The notes: a model not told the origin generated them from the letters alone. A stretch of 64,000 nt of DNA from Bacteroidales bacterium (GCA_015060865.1 SUXS01000006.1:62001-126000); one strand, 5' to 3'; shown: positions 44,126-53,815, counted from the stretch's first letter. Numbers and translations: made by a program.

Positions 44126-45148
44126 TTATCTTAATCCGTTAATACTGATGAGTACTTGTCCTAAACCTTGTGACTTATTGGTAACAGACACATTACATTC
44201 TTGTCTAATAGACCTTGCAAATGCCCTTCCCCAGTCATACGCGCTGAATTGTGTCCCGTCTCTATTTATGGTTGGTATTCTTACATTCTCGAAATACAAT
44301 TCATAATCGGAATTGCGCTGCAACTTATAAGCGCCCTTTTTCGTGTTGGCTTTCATGTAATCCATTATCCAATCAGCATAAGTGTCACCCATATCAGTTT
44401 CATCGCTCAACTTAATATCAGAGCCATTCTTGACAGCAATACGGACAGAAATCTCACGACCCTTGGCTATTGTGTTGGCAAAAGAAGCCTTTATGTCATT
44501 AGATATTCTTCCGAAGTCTTTGCTGAAATATTTCTGCATAATATTTGTCATACTACTACCTTGCAAATCATTCTGCATATGTGTCGATATAACCTTATTG
44601 GTATAAATATCTATCACATTGATAGTGTATGCCAATTTACGATTGGTCAAATTGTGCGAGTAAGAATCAGAAGCATAATTGTAATCCACTTCCAATACGA
44701 TGTCAGGAGATGCTGTTGCAAGCAATAAGGTTTTGGCGTCTTTGGCAAAATCATCTGCTTCATCCATTATACTCTGATTGTTCAAGCTCTTTAATGCTTG
44801 CTCCAAATCGGTCAGAGGAAATCCCATTTCTATGAACTTGCTCTGAATGACTGACACGATAGATTTGTTGTCCTCATTGGCAAACAAGTACCTTGTATAA
44901 TCTCTGTCCAGTATAGTCTCTCCCTGCACTTTCTCTCGTCTAAGGCAATTGTATCTCTCCAATAACTGGTCGCTTGGAAGTACCATAATAGAAGGTTTTG
45001 CCTGTTCAATGATATTCACAGGAGCATCATCTTCTTCAAAAGGATCAACTGAGACATCGGTCAGCATCGAACCTTTCTTACTATTTCCTCCGCATGATAA
45101 CAACATGGGGAAACACATAGCTATAAGCCATAATGTATGTTTTGTCAT
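44126..45148 (-). CDS. Hypothetical lipoprotein, DUF6175-like
   Basis: 340 residues. Signal peptide and lipobox MLLSC (cysteine near 19). QAKPSIMVLPSDQLLERYNCL and a later alternating alpha/beta pattern (LLLATASPDIVLEVDYNY, YTINVIDIYTNKVISTHMQND) suggest a periplasmic domain. I tentatively recall DUF6175 for such proteins. The first gene of the cluster, its ATG lies only 13 nt after the conserved 36-nt block of ncRNA copy B. Confidence 0.6.
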   Translation of the reverse strand: MTKHTLWLIAMCFPMLLSCGGNSKKGSMLTDVSVDPFEEDDAPVNIIEQAKPSIMVLPSDQLLERYNCLRREKVQGETILDRDYTRYLFANEDNKSIVSVIQSKFIEMGFPLTDLEQALKSLNNQSIMDEADDFAKDAKTLLLATASPDIVLEVDYNYASDSYSHNLTNRKLAYTINVIDIYTNKVISTHMQNDLQGSSMTNIMQKYFSKDFGRISNDIKASFANTIAKGREISVRIAVKNGSDIKLSDETDMGDTYADWIMDYMKANTKKGAYKLQRNSDYELYFENVRIPTINRDGTQFSAYDWGRAFARSIRQECNVSVTNKSQGLGQVLISINGLR

Positions 45149-45202
45149 AACATAAATAAGCGCCTATAGACTCCTCGGATTCGGCAACAGGTTTGTTGAT
45201 AG

Positions 45203-45536
45203 CTATAAAAAGAAAAAGCGCGGGAATCTGTACTGTCACTCGTCCCACGCATAGAGGCCTTCGCATTGCCCAACTCAGTAAAACGAGCAACGCCGAAGCC
45301 CACGCCGATATGTAATACACCAAAACCGTGCTTACACTATAATGTGCACGCACCTCGATTGTATGATACAACATACCCATGAGCATCTACCGTTGCCTTG
45401 TCTTAACCAAGTTTTTAGAAAGTTGCGAAGTTTCTATGCGTTAAGAACAAAGCGTCAAGTAAACGCCTTTTCCATTATGTCATCCCCGCCCTGCCACCTT
45501 AATCTGTACAAATGAATTAAGGTATCGGCGAGAGAT
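45203..45536 (-). ncRNA. Structured ncRNA/leader, copy B
   Basis: Second copy of the RNA at 16838-17139. Its terminal rod keeps the same stems with compensated bases: outer GCGTGGG/CCCGCGC (45305-45299, 45224-45218), inner TTGCTCGTTTT/GGGACGAGTGA (45290-45280, 45246-45236), and U-run TTTTTCTTTTTAT. An upstream hairpin CCTTAAT/ATTAAGG replaces CCTAATC/GATAAGG of copy A. Strongly conserved blocks are AAAGGCGTTTACTT, GCGTGGGCTTCGGC and, past the U-run, the 36-nt block at 45161-45198 ending TCTATAGGCG. The middle about 130 nt diverge. Confidence 0.75.
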
Positions 45537-45540
45537 GCGA

Positions 45541-45548
45541 CAAAGATA
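45541..45548 (-). promoter_or_regulatory. -7 box of ncRNA copy B
   Basis: TATCTTTG on the minus strand. No TTTG is seen at -33; the 7-bp repeat occupies that place. Confidence 0.6.
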
Positions 45549-45555
45549 GTAAATA

Positions 45556-45583
45556 ATTAGGAATTAGGAGTTAGGAATTAGGA
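45556..45583. repeat. Four 7-bp tandem units (R)TTAGGA
   Basis: ATTAGGA, ATTAGGA, GTTAGGA, ATTAGGA back to back, directly upstream of the ncRNA copy B -7 box. Confidence 0.8.
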
Positions 45584-45649
45584 GTTATTTTTAATGTTTT
45601 AGAGCATAACACGCTTTTAGTGTACGATAACGTTGACTAAATGATGTTT

Positions 45650-45846
45650 GGTTCTTCGTCAATTTAGGGGCAGCAAATCTTTCATAGTATCGTGTCATTC
45701 TGAGCGTTAGCGAAGAATCTCGCAAAGTCTCTTGCTGTATAATTCTCTGTCCCAGCGCGGGATCCTTCACTGCGCTCAGGATGACACAGCATGCGGATTT
45801 TAGAGGAATGATGGGCTATAACTTGCCCCTAAATTGACGAAGAGCC
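45650..45846. mobile_element. 197-bp MITE with 8-bp target duplication
   Basis: 23-bp terminal inverted repeats (45650-45672, 45824-45846) starting GGYTCTTCGTCAATTTAG with one mismatch. Flanked by the direct repeat TGATGTTT (45642-45649 and 45847-45854). Inside is a nested inverted repeat GTGTCATTCTGAGCG...CGCTCAGGATGACAC. No coding capacity. Tips and 8-bp duplication resemble ISL3-type insertion sequences, so a non-autonomous derivative is likely. Confidence 0.85.
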
Positions 45847-45916
45847 TGATGTTTCCCTGTTTTAGGTGTAGGTATCGGTTTTAAGCTATAACCTGCTGTA
45901 TAACTGCCGCTTATCG

Positions 45917-45989
45917 ACCGATACCTGCGTTGCGAGGTGTCGGTGGCTGCTTCATCTACGACCGATACCCCGCAACGGGGGTGTCGGTC
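45917..45989. repeat. Two adjacent hairpins ACCGATACC/GGTGTCGGT
   Basis: Hairpin 1: 45917-45925 with 45936-45944. Hairpin 2: 45960-45971 with 45978-45989 (12 bp with one G-T pair). Related half-sites occur at 45868 (AGGTATCGGT) and about 46024 (ACCGACACC). The rest of 45855-46403 shows no gene; an inverted repeat AAGGCTCCG/CGGAGCCTT lies at 46198-46225. Confidence 0.7.
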
Positions 45990-46381
45990 GGCATCCTATT
46001 GCAATACAATATGTTAGGGCAGATTACCGACACCTTCGCTAAATAAAGGGAAACAACACTTTATCGCAAGTGTAATACTCCAACGAAACAGGTGTAGCCA
46101 TTAGCTGCTGCACCTGTAATAAATATAGATACACTGTAAGTAGGGAAAATCAGACAAAGAGATTTTTTCTGACGAAAGGCTCTGATAATTTTATCAAAAG
46201 GCTCCGTTAGAATTGCCGGAGCCTTGCGTTTCGCGCGGTACATGCATGTACCTGTTTTGTCGCATGTTTGTAATTCCAATGGAGCCTTAAAACAAGACAC
46301 CATCGCGGATGAATTTGCCTTTTGGACAACTGCTATATTATTACCAAAATAAAATTCTGTGAGGAAAATGTGCCGAAAGCC

Positions 46382-46411
46382 TTGCAGATACGCAAAGTCT
46401 TTGTAATTTTG
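46382..46411 (+). promoter_or_regulatory. Fumarase promoter
   Basis: TTG at 46382-46384, 19 nt, TAATTTTG at 46404-46411. The leader carries AAACTCATAAACTTAAAAACTC-type microrepeats. Confidence 0.7.
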
Positions 46412-46465
46412 CATAATTCCTAGATTAAAACTCATAAACTTAAAAACTCATAAACTCAAATCACT

Positions 46466-48106
46466 ATGGCAACCACACCGGAATTTAAGTATGCACCGAT
46501 GTTTCAGCTGGGAAAGGACGATACCGAGTACTATCTGCTGACCAAAGACTATGTGTCTGTCGGTGAGTTCGAGGGCAAGCCTATGCTGAAGATTGCTCCC
46601 GAAGGTTTAACCGCAATGGCCAACGCCGCCTTCCGCGACGTGTCGTTCCTCCTCCGCCGTGCCCACAACGAGCAGGTGGCGAAGATTCTGAGCGACCCCG
46701 AGGCCAGCGACAACGACAAGTATGTAGCGCTCACCTTCCTACGCAATGCCGAGGTGTCGGCCAAGGGCAAGCTCCCCTTGTGTCAGGACACGGGTACGGC
46801 CATCATCCATGGCGAGAAGGGCCAGCAGGTATGGACAGGCTTCTGCGACGAGGAGGCTCTCTCATTGGGCGTTTACAAGACCTATACCGAGGAGAACCTG
46901 CGCTACTCGCAGAACGCTCCGCTCGACATGTACAATGAGGTGAACACCCGCTGCAACCTCCCCGCACAGATCGACATCGAGGCTACCGAGGGCATGGAGT
47001 ATCACTTCCTCTGCGTTACCAAGGGTGGTGGCTCGGCCAACAAGACCTACCTCTACCAGGAGACCAAGGCGCTGCTCAACCCCGACACGTTGGTGCCCTT
47101 CATGGTGGAGAAGATGAAGACACTCGGCACCGCCGCTTGTCCGCCTTATCATATCGCCTTCGTCATCGGTGGCACATCGGCCGAGAAGAACCTCCTCACC
47201 GTGAAGCTCGCCTCGACACACTACTACGACAACCTGCCCACCACGGGCGACGAGACGGGTCGCGCCTTCCGCGATGTAGAGTTGGAGAAGAAGGTGCTCG
47301 AAGAGGCCTACCGCATCGGCCTCGGTGCACAGTTTGGCGGTAAGTACATGGCACACGATGTGCGCATCATCCGCCTGCCCCGTCACGGTGCCTCTTGTCC
47401 CGTAGGCCTTGGCGTATCCTGCTCGGCCGACCGCAACATCAAGTGCAAGATCAATAAGGACGGTATCTGGATTGAGAAGATGGACGATAATCCAGGCTCA
47501 CTCATCCCAGAGCATCTGCGCAATGCCGGTGAGGGTGATGTAGTACGCATCGACCTCAACCGCCCCATGCCCGAGATTCTGGCTGAGCTCACCAAGCATC
47601 CCGTGGCTACACGCCTCTCGCTCAACGGCACCATCATCGTGGGCCGCGACATCGCGCATGCCAAGCTGAAAGAGCGTCTCGACCGTGGCGAAGACCTGCC
47701 CCAATACATCAAGGACCATCCCATCTACTACGCTGGTCCTGCCAAGACACCTGCCGGCATGGCTTGCGGCTCGATGGGCCCCACCACAGCCGGACGTATG
47801 GACCCCTATGTGGACCTCTTCCAGAGCCACGGCGGAAGCATGATTATGCTGGCCAAGGGCAACCGCGCACAGTGCGTCACCGACGCATGCAAGAAGCACG
47901 GCGGATTCTACCTCGGCTCTATCGGTGGCCCTGCCGCTATTCTGGCGCAGAACAACATCAAGAGCATCGAGTGCGTAGAGTATCCCGAGCTTGGCATGGA
48001 GGCCATCTGGAAGATTGAGGTGGAGGACTTCCCCGCATTCATCCTCGTGGACGACAAGGGCAACGACTTCTTCAAGCAGCTGAAGCCTACTTGCCCGATG
48101 AAGTAA
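46466..48106 (+). CDS. Class I (iron-sulfur) fumarate hydratase
   Basis: Interconverts fumarate and malate, in anaerobic Bacteroidales mainly in the reductive branch from oxaloacetate to succinate. 546 residues, both alpha and beta domains fused. Cluster cysteines C106 (LPLCQDTGT), C225 (AACPPYH) and C311 (ASCPVGLG) are present, as is the C-terminal [20 protein letters not shown] region. The oxygen-labile 4Fe-4S cluster fits an anaerobe. Monocistronic between a good promoter and a strong palindromic terminator. Confidence 0.95.
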   Translation: MATTPEFKYAPMFQLGKDDTEYYLLTKDYVSVGEFEGKPMLKIAPEGLTAMANAAFRDVSFLLRRAHNEQVAKILSDPEASDNDKYVALTFLRNAEVSAKGKLPLCQDTGTAIIHGEKGQQVWTGFCDEEALSLGVYKTYTEENLRYSQNAPLDMYNEVNTRCNLPAQIDIEATEGMEYHFLCVTKGGGSANKTYLYQETKALLNPDTLVPFMVEKMKTLGTAACPPYHIAFVIGGTSAEKNLLTVKLASTHYYDNLPTTGDETGRAFRDVELEKKVLEEAYRIGLGAQFGGKYMAHDVRIIRLPRHGASCPVGLGVSCSADRNIKCKINKDGIWIEKMDDNPGSLIPEHLRNAGEGDVVRIDLNRPMPEILAELTKHPVATRLSLNGTIIVGRDIAHAKLKERLDRGEDLPQYIKDHPIYYAGPAKTPAGMACGSMGPTTAGRMDPYVDLFQSHGGSMIMLAKGNRAQCVTDACKKHGGFYLGSIGGPAAILAQNNIKSIECVEYPELGMEAIWKIEVEDFPAFILVDDKGNDFFKQLKPTCPMK

Positions 48107-48125
48107 GGAGGAGCAAATCAGACTA

Positions 48126-48151
48126 GCAAAAGCCGGCATGCCGGCTTTTGC
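48126..48151 (+). terminator. Terminator of fumarase
   Basis: 26-nt perfect palindrome GCAAAAGCCGGCA/TGCCGGCTTTTGC; the T4 is within the stem, and no T-run follows beyond ATTTATT. Confidence 0.75.
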
Positions 48152-48260
48152 CATTTATTACAAAAAACATTTTGAATGAAATTCGATACCCAAAGGCGCC
48201 AAATCAAACTTTCTCACGCTCAACAATACAAGTAAACTTGCATTGCCTTCGCTAAATCGA

Positions 48261-48436
48261 AATTTTGCACTAATTTTAACTTGTGCTTGCACAAGCAGAA
48301 ATTAGGCTGCGGCTCGGGAAACTGCAACTGACGTAGGAGCGAGTGCAGAGATAAGTTTACTTAATCTCAGCCGATTGACAAGGAAGAAAATATAATTAAA
48401 TATATTTGCGTTTTCTCTCGCCTTGCACTAATTTTG
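48261..48436 (+). promoter_or_regulatory. trpS leader with two promoter-like boxes
   Basis: Distal TTGCACTAATTTTA (-7-like box 48261-48268) and proximal TTGCACTAATTTTG (48429-48436), 168 bp apart. Between are GTGCTTGCACAAGC and an ATTAGGCTGCGGCTCGGG block that recurs degenerately at 28329. The proximal box is preceded by ATTTGCGTTTTCTCTCGCC. Confidence 0.6.
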
Positions 48437-48474
48437 CAGGCGCAAACTAAAATTGGTATAAAACGCACTTATAT

Positions 48475-49560
48475 ATGGGAAAAATCATTCTTACGGGCGA
48501 CCGCCCTACGGGCCGCCTTCACTTGGGACACTTCGTAGGCTCACTGCGCCGTCGTGTGGAGCTGCAAAACTCGGGACTGTTCGACAAGGTTTTCATCATG
48601 ATTGCCGACGCTCAAGCACTGACCGACAATGCCGATAACCCCGAGAAGATACGCCAAAACATCATCGAGGTAGCCCTCGACTACCTGGCCTGCGGCATCG
48701 ACCCGGCGAAGAGCACCATCTTCATACAATCACAGGTGGCCGAGCTGTGCGAACTGGCATTCTACTACATGAACCTCGTCACCGTGAGCCGCCTGCAGCG
48801 CAACCCGACGGTGAAGACGGAGATACAGATGCGCAACTTCGAGACGAGCATCCCCGTAGGATTCTTCACCTACCCCATCAGCCAGGCTTCGGACATCACC
48901 GCCTTCCGCGCCACCACGGTGCCTGCCGGCGAGGACCAGCAGCCGATGATTGAGCAGGCCCGCGAGATCGTGCGCCGCTTCAACGGAATCTATGGCGACA
49001 CCCTCGTGGAGCCCGAGATACTGCTGCCCGACAATGCAGCCTGCATGCGTCTGCCGGGCACCGACGGCAAGGCCAAGATGTCGAAGTCGCTGGGCAACTG
49101 CATCTACCTGTCAGACTCCTCTGAGGAGGTGCGCAAGCGCGTGATGAGCATGTATACCGACCCCGACCACATCCGCGTGGAAGACCCCGGAAAGGTGGAG
49201 GGGAACACGGTGTTCACCTACCTCGACGCCTTCTGCCGCCCCGAGCACTTTGCCCAATACTGGCCCGACTACAGCAGCCTCGACGAGCTGAAGGCCCACT
49301 ACATGCGTGGCGGACTGGGCGACGTGAAGGTGAAGAAGTTCCTCTACGCCATCCTCGAAGAGCTGCTCACCCCCATCCGCGAGCGCCGCAAGGAGTGGGA
49401 GAAGGACATCCCCGCCGTATTCGACATCCTGAAACGGGGTAGCGAGGCAGCCCGCGAAGTAGCTGCCGGCACACTGGCCGACGTGCGCCGCGCCATGCGC
49501 ATCGACTACTTCGACGATGCCGAACTGATTGCCGAACAGTCACGAAAATTTAGCGTTTAA
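48475..49560 (+). CDS. trpS: Tryptophan--tRNA ligase
   Basis: Class I aminoacyl-tRNA synthetase charging tRNA-Trp. The HIGH-like motif is RLHLGHFVG (14-22) after TGDRPTG, and KMSKS is near 200 ([11 protein letters not shown]). At 361 residues it is slightly longer than the E. coli enzyme (334). GC-rich codon use like other highly expressed genes here. It is followed by coaX with a 78-nt gap. Confidence 0.95.
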   Translation: MGKIILTGDRPTGRLHLGHFVGSLRRRVELQNSGLFDKVFIMIADAQALTDNADNPEKIRQNIIEVALDYLACGIDPAKSTIFIQSQVAELCELAFYYMNLVTVSRLQRNPTVKTEIQMRNFETSIPVGFFTYPISQASDITAFRATTVPAGEDQQPMIEQAREIVRRFNGIYGDTLVEPEILLPDNAACMRLPGTDGKAKMSKSLGNCIYLSDSSEEVRKRVMSMYTDPDHIRVEDPGKVEGNTVFTYLDAFCRPEHFAQYWPDYSSLDELKAHYMRGGLGDVKVKKFLYAILEELLTPIRERRKEWEKDIPAVFDILKRGSEAAREVAAGTLADVRRAMRIDYFDDAELIAEQSRKFSV

Positions 49561-49638
49561 GATTAAGGGTATACAGCCCTACTGCAAGTGGCCTTGCGTA
49601 ACCCGACACACCTAGAGACAAGAAACGGAAACAGCAAC

Positions 49639-50376
49639 GTGTACAACCTCATCATAGACATAGGCAACTCATCTGCCAAGGCAGCTATTTTTGAAGGCAA
49701 CAACCTATTGGCACACACACGTGCAGAACATACGGAATTACCGTCATTACTCGCCCACAAGACCAAGGAGTGCCCCATACGTCATGCCATCGTTTCAACA
49801 GTAATCCCTTTAGACGAGACTTTGACGAAAGCAATAGAAACACTCCCCTGCCCTTGCCTACAGATGTCGACTTCATTAAAGATGCCTTTCCGAATCACCT
49901 ACAAGACACCGGAGACATTAGGCCCAGATCGTCTGGCAGCTGTTGCTGGAGCATGGAGCCAGAAGCCAGGACAAGATCTACTAATCATTGACATGGGAAC
50001 GGCTATCACCTATGATTTACTGACAGCAGAGGGAACTCATTTAGGTGGCAACATATCCCCTGGCATTGGCATGAGACTCAAGGCTCTAAACCACTTTACA
50101 GGTAAACTACCCCTAGTAAAGAAAGAGGGTGAGCGAGTAGTTCTTGGAGATACCACAGAAACAGCCATCCGAGAAGGGGTTTTGCAAGGTGTAGATTGGG
50201 AAATCGAAGGGTACATACGCACATATACCTTAAAATACCCTAAACTTTTGACTTTTTTAACAGGCGGAAACGCTTTTCTCTTGGGCAATCAGACAAAAAG
50301 TCGCATCTTTGCAGATGATTTGCTTGTCCTGAAAGGACTAAACTGCATATTAACCTTGAATAATGAGAAGATTTAG
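49639..50376 (+). CDS. coaX: Type III pantothenate kinase
   Basis: First step of coenzyme A synthesis, phosphorylating pantothenate. YNLIIDIGNSSAKAAIFEG at the start and LLIIDMGTAITYDLL near 115-130 are the ASKHA-fold phosphate motifs; GGNISPGIGMRLKALNHFT follows. A GTG at 49639 directly before YNLIIDIGN gives 245 residues, the family's length. An earlier GTG at 49588 would add 17 residues with no homology. Its 3' end overlaps the next gene by 14 nt. Confidence 0.88.
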   Translation: MYNLIIDIGNSSAKAAIFEGNNLLAHTRAEHTELPSLLAHKTKECPIRHAIVSTVIPLDETLTKAIETLPCPCLQMSTSLKMPFRITYKTPETLGPDRLAAVAGAWSQKPGQDLLIIDMGTAITYDLLTAEGTHLGGNISPGIGMRLKALNHFTGKLPLVKKEGERVVLGDTTETAIREGVLQGVDWEIEGYIRTYTLKYPKLLTFLTGGNAFLLGNQTKSRIFADDLLVLKGLNCILTLNNEKI

Positions 50377-51655
50377 GATAATAACCTCCTTGTTGGCAAT
50401 ATTAATAGCCAATGTAGCGCTTCGTGCCGAGAATGGCATGAATTCTCCCTACACACGCTATGGGCTTGGCCAACTTTCCTCCATGGAGACTGGTACCAGT
50501 AAAGGCATGGGAGGGACAGGCATTGGGTTGCGCAACAGCAATCAGATCAACCTATTGAATCCTGCATCCTACTCATCAGTAGACACATTAACCTTCCTTA
50601 TGGATATAGGGCTAAGTCTTCATAACGCCAACTTCAGTGAAGGCAATATGAAAATGAATGCCCGTAATACCACATTTGATTACTTCGCCATACAATATCG
50701 CCTAATGCCAAAGCTCGGAATGAGCCTCGGACTAATGCCAATCTCAAACATCGGCTACAACTACAGCAATTCCACCATCATCAACAAGGGAGATGGGACC
50801 AACAACGGCGAGGACCAGACAAATTCCACAAACGTATATTACGGCAATGGCGGATTGCGTCAAATCGTGATGGGACTAGGTTGGGAGCCTATACAAGGAT
50901 TATCTGTTGGTGCAAACTTCTCATACATTTATGGAGAAATATATCATTATATCCACAATCAATATAATGATCCGGCAATCAACACGATGACCAAGCAGTA
51001 TTCTACTGACATCACAACCTATAAGATTGATCTCGGTGTACAATATCAGTTCGTTTCCGGCAAAAGCAGATATACCTTAGGAGCAACCTATGCTTTAGGA
51101 CACCCCATAGATGACGTTGCCTACATACAGACGATGATGACCTCGGGTACATCTACCACTGCCAACATAAAAAAAGACACGGTTCCATCATTCAGCATTC
51201 CAACCGAACTTGGTGCAGGTATCTCATACAACTACGACAATCGACTAACCATTGCCGCAGACTATAGTATGCAGCAATATAGCAGAGTTAAATTCTTCGA
51301 TATGCCAGGAGCAGATCGTCATCGAGCATCTTTAGGTGTAGAATACACCCCAAACAGTCTGCACCGCAACCTTTTCAAACGAGCACATTATAGAGCCGGT
51401 CTGCATTATAGTACTTCGCATTTCATGATACAACATGACGCAGGTTACACCAAAGGGCCTCACGAATATGGCATCAGTGTTGGTATTGGATTACCAATAA
51501 TGAATAGATACAACAACAAAACGATTATCAACATTTCAGGACAAGCTGTCCGTGTAGAGCCACAAGTACCTGGGATGATTACAGAGAATTACCTGCGATT
51601 AAACATTGGGTTATCGTTTAATGAGCGTTGGTTCGACAAATGGAGAATAGAATAA
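50363..51655 (+). CDS. Outer-membrane beta-barrel protein
   Basis: 430 residues. Signal peptide (RRFRIITSLLAILIANVALRAE). The N-terminal SPYTRYGLGQLSSMETGTSKGMGGTGIGLRNSNQINLLNPASYSSVDT motif is typical of FadL/PorV-like barrels of Bacteroidetes. The rest shows beta-strand alternation with aromatic girdles and ends INIGLSFNERWFDKW. Its function is unknown. Overlapping the coaX stop, it belongs to a run coaX-OMP-TPR-lptC of envelope genes. Confidence 0.8.
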   Translation: MRRFRIITSLLAILIANVALRAENGMNSPYTRYGLGQLSSMETGTSKGMGGTGIGLRNSNQINLLNPASYSSVDTLTFLMDIGLSLHNANFSEGNMKMNARNTTFDYFAIQYRLMPKLGMSLGLMPISNIGYNYSNSTIINKGDGTNNGEDQTNSTNVYYGNGGLRQIVMGLGWEPIQGLSVGANFSYIYGEIYHYIHNQYNDPAINTMTKQYSTDITTYKIDLGVQYQFVSGKSRYTLGATYALGHPIDDVAYIQTMMTSGTSTTANIKKDTVPSFSIPTELGAGISYNYDNRLTIAADYSMQQYSRVKFFDMPGADRHRASLGVEYTPNSLHRNLFKRAHYRAGLHYSTSHFMIQHDAGYTKGPHEYGISVGIGLPIMNRYNNKTIINISGQAVRVEPQVPGMITENYLRLNIGLSFNERWFDKWRIE

Positions 51656-51684
51656 AAACAATTTATATGAAAGGAACAAGAGCG

Positions 51685-53052
51685 ATGAGATTCAAAGCAC
51701 TTTTAGCATTAGCATTTTTGGGAACTGCAACCCTTTTTGCACAAAAAGGAGTTGAGGATGGTTCACGTTTTGGACATGGCCAAGACAGTATCGATTGTCT
51801 AGAGAATATCAGTTTGTACAACGAATATCTTAAGACAAAAAATTACAACGACGCCTACACCTATTGGAAACGAGTTTTTGCCGATGCGCCTGTAGCACAG
51901 CATAGCATCTACACCAATGGCGTAGCTATACTCAAGCAATTGGCCGCCGGCACCAAGGACATGGCACTCCGCAAAGGATATGCAGACACTTTGATGATGG
52001 TATATGACCAACAACTACAATACCTCGACAAGCTCAACCTACTACGTCAAAATCCTTGGACAGACTTCTACGTAAAAGGTGAAAAAGCGCATACCTACAT
52101 TACCTATTATCCTCGCATGGATAATAACAAGGCATACGAAATGCTGAAAGAGGCCATTGATTTGGGCAAGGACAGAAACCAATACTACATTATCGGCGAC
52201 TTCATGAAGATTTCAGCCAACAAATGCAAGGCTGACACTACCCATCGCGAACAATTCGTACAGGACTATCTTCTTTCAGCAGAATTGATTGCCACTATTG
52301 CTGATAAGGCTCAAAATGCAGCAACCCCCAATCCTAAATTGGTGGAAGCTGTAAACACCACCAAGGAGAATATCGACGCCTATTTTATCGGCAGTGGCGC
52401 TGCAGACTGCCAACAATTAGAAGCAATCTATGGCCCCAAGGTAGAAGAAAACAAAGAAAATCTTGACTATCTGAAGAAGGTGGTAGGTGTAATGCACATG
52501 CTTAAATGCACTGAATCAGACGTATATTTTGCAGCTTCAGAATATGCACATGCCATAGCACCAACCGCAGAGAGTGCTGTAGGTTGCGCACACCGTTATC
52601 TCAAAAGAGATGACATGGACAAGGCTCTCGCATTCTTCGAAGAGGCTATCAGTCTAGACAGCAGTGACGTCAAGAAAGCAGACCATTATTACACAATGGC
52701 CTCCATCTACTCTGCCAAAAACCAATACAGCAAAGCCAGAAGCCTCTGCAACCAGTCATTGTCTCTTAACCCAAATAAGGGAGAAAACTACATCCTTATT
52801 GCCCGTATGTATGCACAATCTACAAAATGGAGTGATGAGCAATTGAAAAACCAGTGCACCTATTTCCTGGTCATTGACAAACTCAATCAAGCAAAGCGTG
52901 TCAGCCCGGAATTGGCGGAAGAAGTCAACAAGCAGATTGCAACCTACAAACAACATACCCCAGAAGCCGCAGACCTCTTCATGCTAGGCCTCAAGCAGGG
53001 GGATGCCATCAAGATTGAAGGTTGGATTAACGAGACTACCACTATTCGTTAA
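51685..53052 (+). CDS. Secreted tetratricopeptide-repeat protein
   Basis: 455 residues. MRFKALLALAFLGTATLFAQ is a signal peptide, so the protein is periplasmic or outer-membrane associated. TPR-like repeats are clear near the C-terminal half (DMDKALAFFEEAISLD, YYTMASIYSAKNQYSKARSLCNQSLSLNPNKGENYILIA). The ATG at 51685 has AAAGGA nine bases upstream; ATG 51667 is an alternative. It probably scaffolds protein contacts with neighbours. Follows the OMP gene closely. Confidence 0.75.
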   Translation: MRFKALLALAFLGTATLFAQKGVEDGSRFGHGQDSIDCLENISLYNEYLKTKNYNDAYTYWKRVFADAPVAQHSIYTNGVAILKQLAAGTKDMALRKGYADTLMMVYDQQLQYLDKLNLLRQNPWTDFYVKGEKAHTYITYYPRMDNNKAYEMLKEAIDLGKDRNQYYIIGDFMKISANKCKADTTHREQFVQDYLLSAELIATIADKAQNAATPNPKLVEAVNTTKENIDAYFIGSGAADCQQLEAIYGPKVEENKENLDYLKKVVGVMHMLKCTESDVYFAASEYAHAIAPTAESAVGCAHRYLKRDDMDKALAFFEEAISLDSSDVKKADHYYTMASIYSAKNQYSKARSLCNQSLSLNPNKGENYILIARMYAQSTKWSDEQLKNQCTYFLVIDKLNQAKRVSPELAEEVNKQIATYKQHTPEAADLFMLGLKQGDAIKIEGWINETTTIR

Positions 53053-53130
53053 TACACCCTCTTCCTCGGCGGGCATCTCCACATTAATTGACACAATTTG
53101 AGTAGTCAAAGAAACATAAAGCCTAATAGT

Positions 53131-53670
53131 ATGACAATCGTCCTTACGACGGTTGTTATACTATTTTTATCCGTTTCGTGCTCGAAGAAGAAACAGCCCA
53201 TCACCGAAGCCATAACCAATAGGGACTCAGTCCCTGTAATGGTCACACGTGACGTATCCACCTACATTTCTGATTCCGGGGTAGTACGCTACAAAATAAT
53301 AGCCAAGGAGTGGAAGGTATTCGATCGCCTTGACCCCTCCATGTGGACTTTTGAAGAAGGAGTATATTTGGAAAAGTTCAACAACGATTTCAGTATAGAG
53401 GCGACCATCATTGCCGATACAGCTTACTATTACGACAAGAAAGAACTTTGGGAGTTACGAAGCAATGTACATATTGAAAACGAGCAGAACGAAAAATTTG
53501 ACACCAACCTATTGTTTTGGGATCAAAAGACCGAGAAAGTCTACTCTGACCAATATATACGAATACAACAAGAAAAGAAAATTATTACAGGAACAGGCTT
53601 TGAATCAAACCAACAATTCACCAACTACACGATAAAGAAGACACAAGGCATTTTCCCCTTTGAGGAATAA
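53131..53670 (+). CDS. lptC: LPS export protein LptC (lipoprotein form)
   Basis: 179 residues. A lipobox LSVSC follows a hydrophobic segment, and the LptC beta-jellyroll pattern is visible: YISDSGVVRYKIIAKEWKVFD, TFEEGVYLEKFNNDFSIEATIIADTAYYYDKKELWELRSNVHIEN. LptC bridges the LptBFG transporter and LptA in lipopolysaccharide transport across the periplasm. The ATG at 53131 was taken; an in-frame TTG lies at 53098. The partner genes are not in the window. Confidence 0.82.
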   Translation: MTIVLTTVVILFLSVSCSKKKQPITEAITNRDSVPVMVTRDVSTYISDSGVVRYKIIAKEWKVFDRLDPSMWTFEEGVYLEKFNNDFSIEATIIADTAYYYDKKELWELRSNVHIENEQNEKFDTNLLFWDQKTEKVYSDQYIRIQQEKKIITGTGFESNQQFTNYTIKKTQGIFPFEE

Positions 53671-53815
53671 CAAGACTCCCTAGATGCGCCAACCAAGTAC
53701 CAACAATCACAGACATCTTTCTAAAGAAAGGGTTATTTTTTAGTTTTACCCCATTGAAAGTAAACAAATAATCCATTTTTTACTCTAATCATTATGGTGT
53801 TAACTCATTTTTTTG

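Noticed and set aside
49588-49638. Longer coaX start at GTG 49588
   Set aside because: The added 17 residues are polar and unlike the family, whose members begin directly at the LIIDIGN strand.
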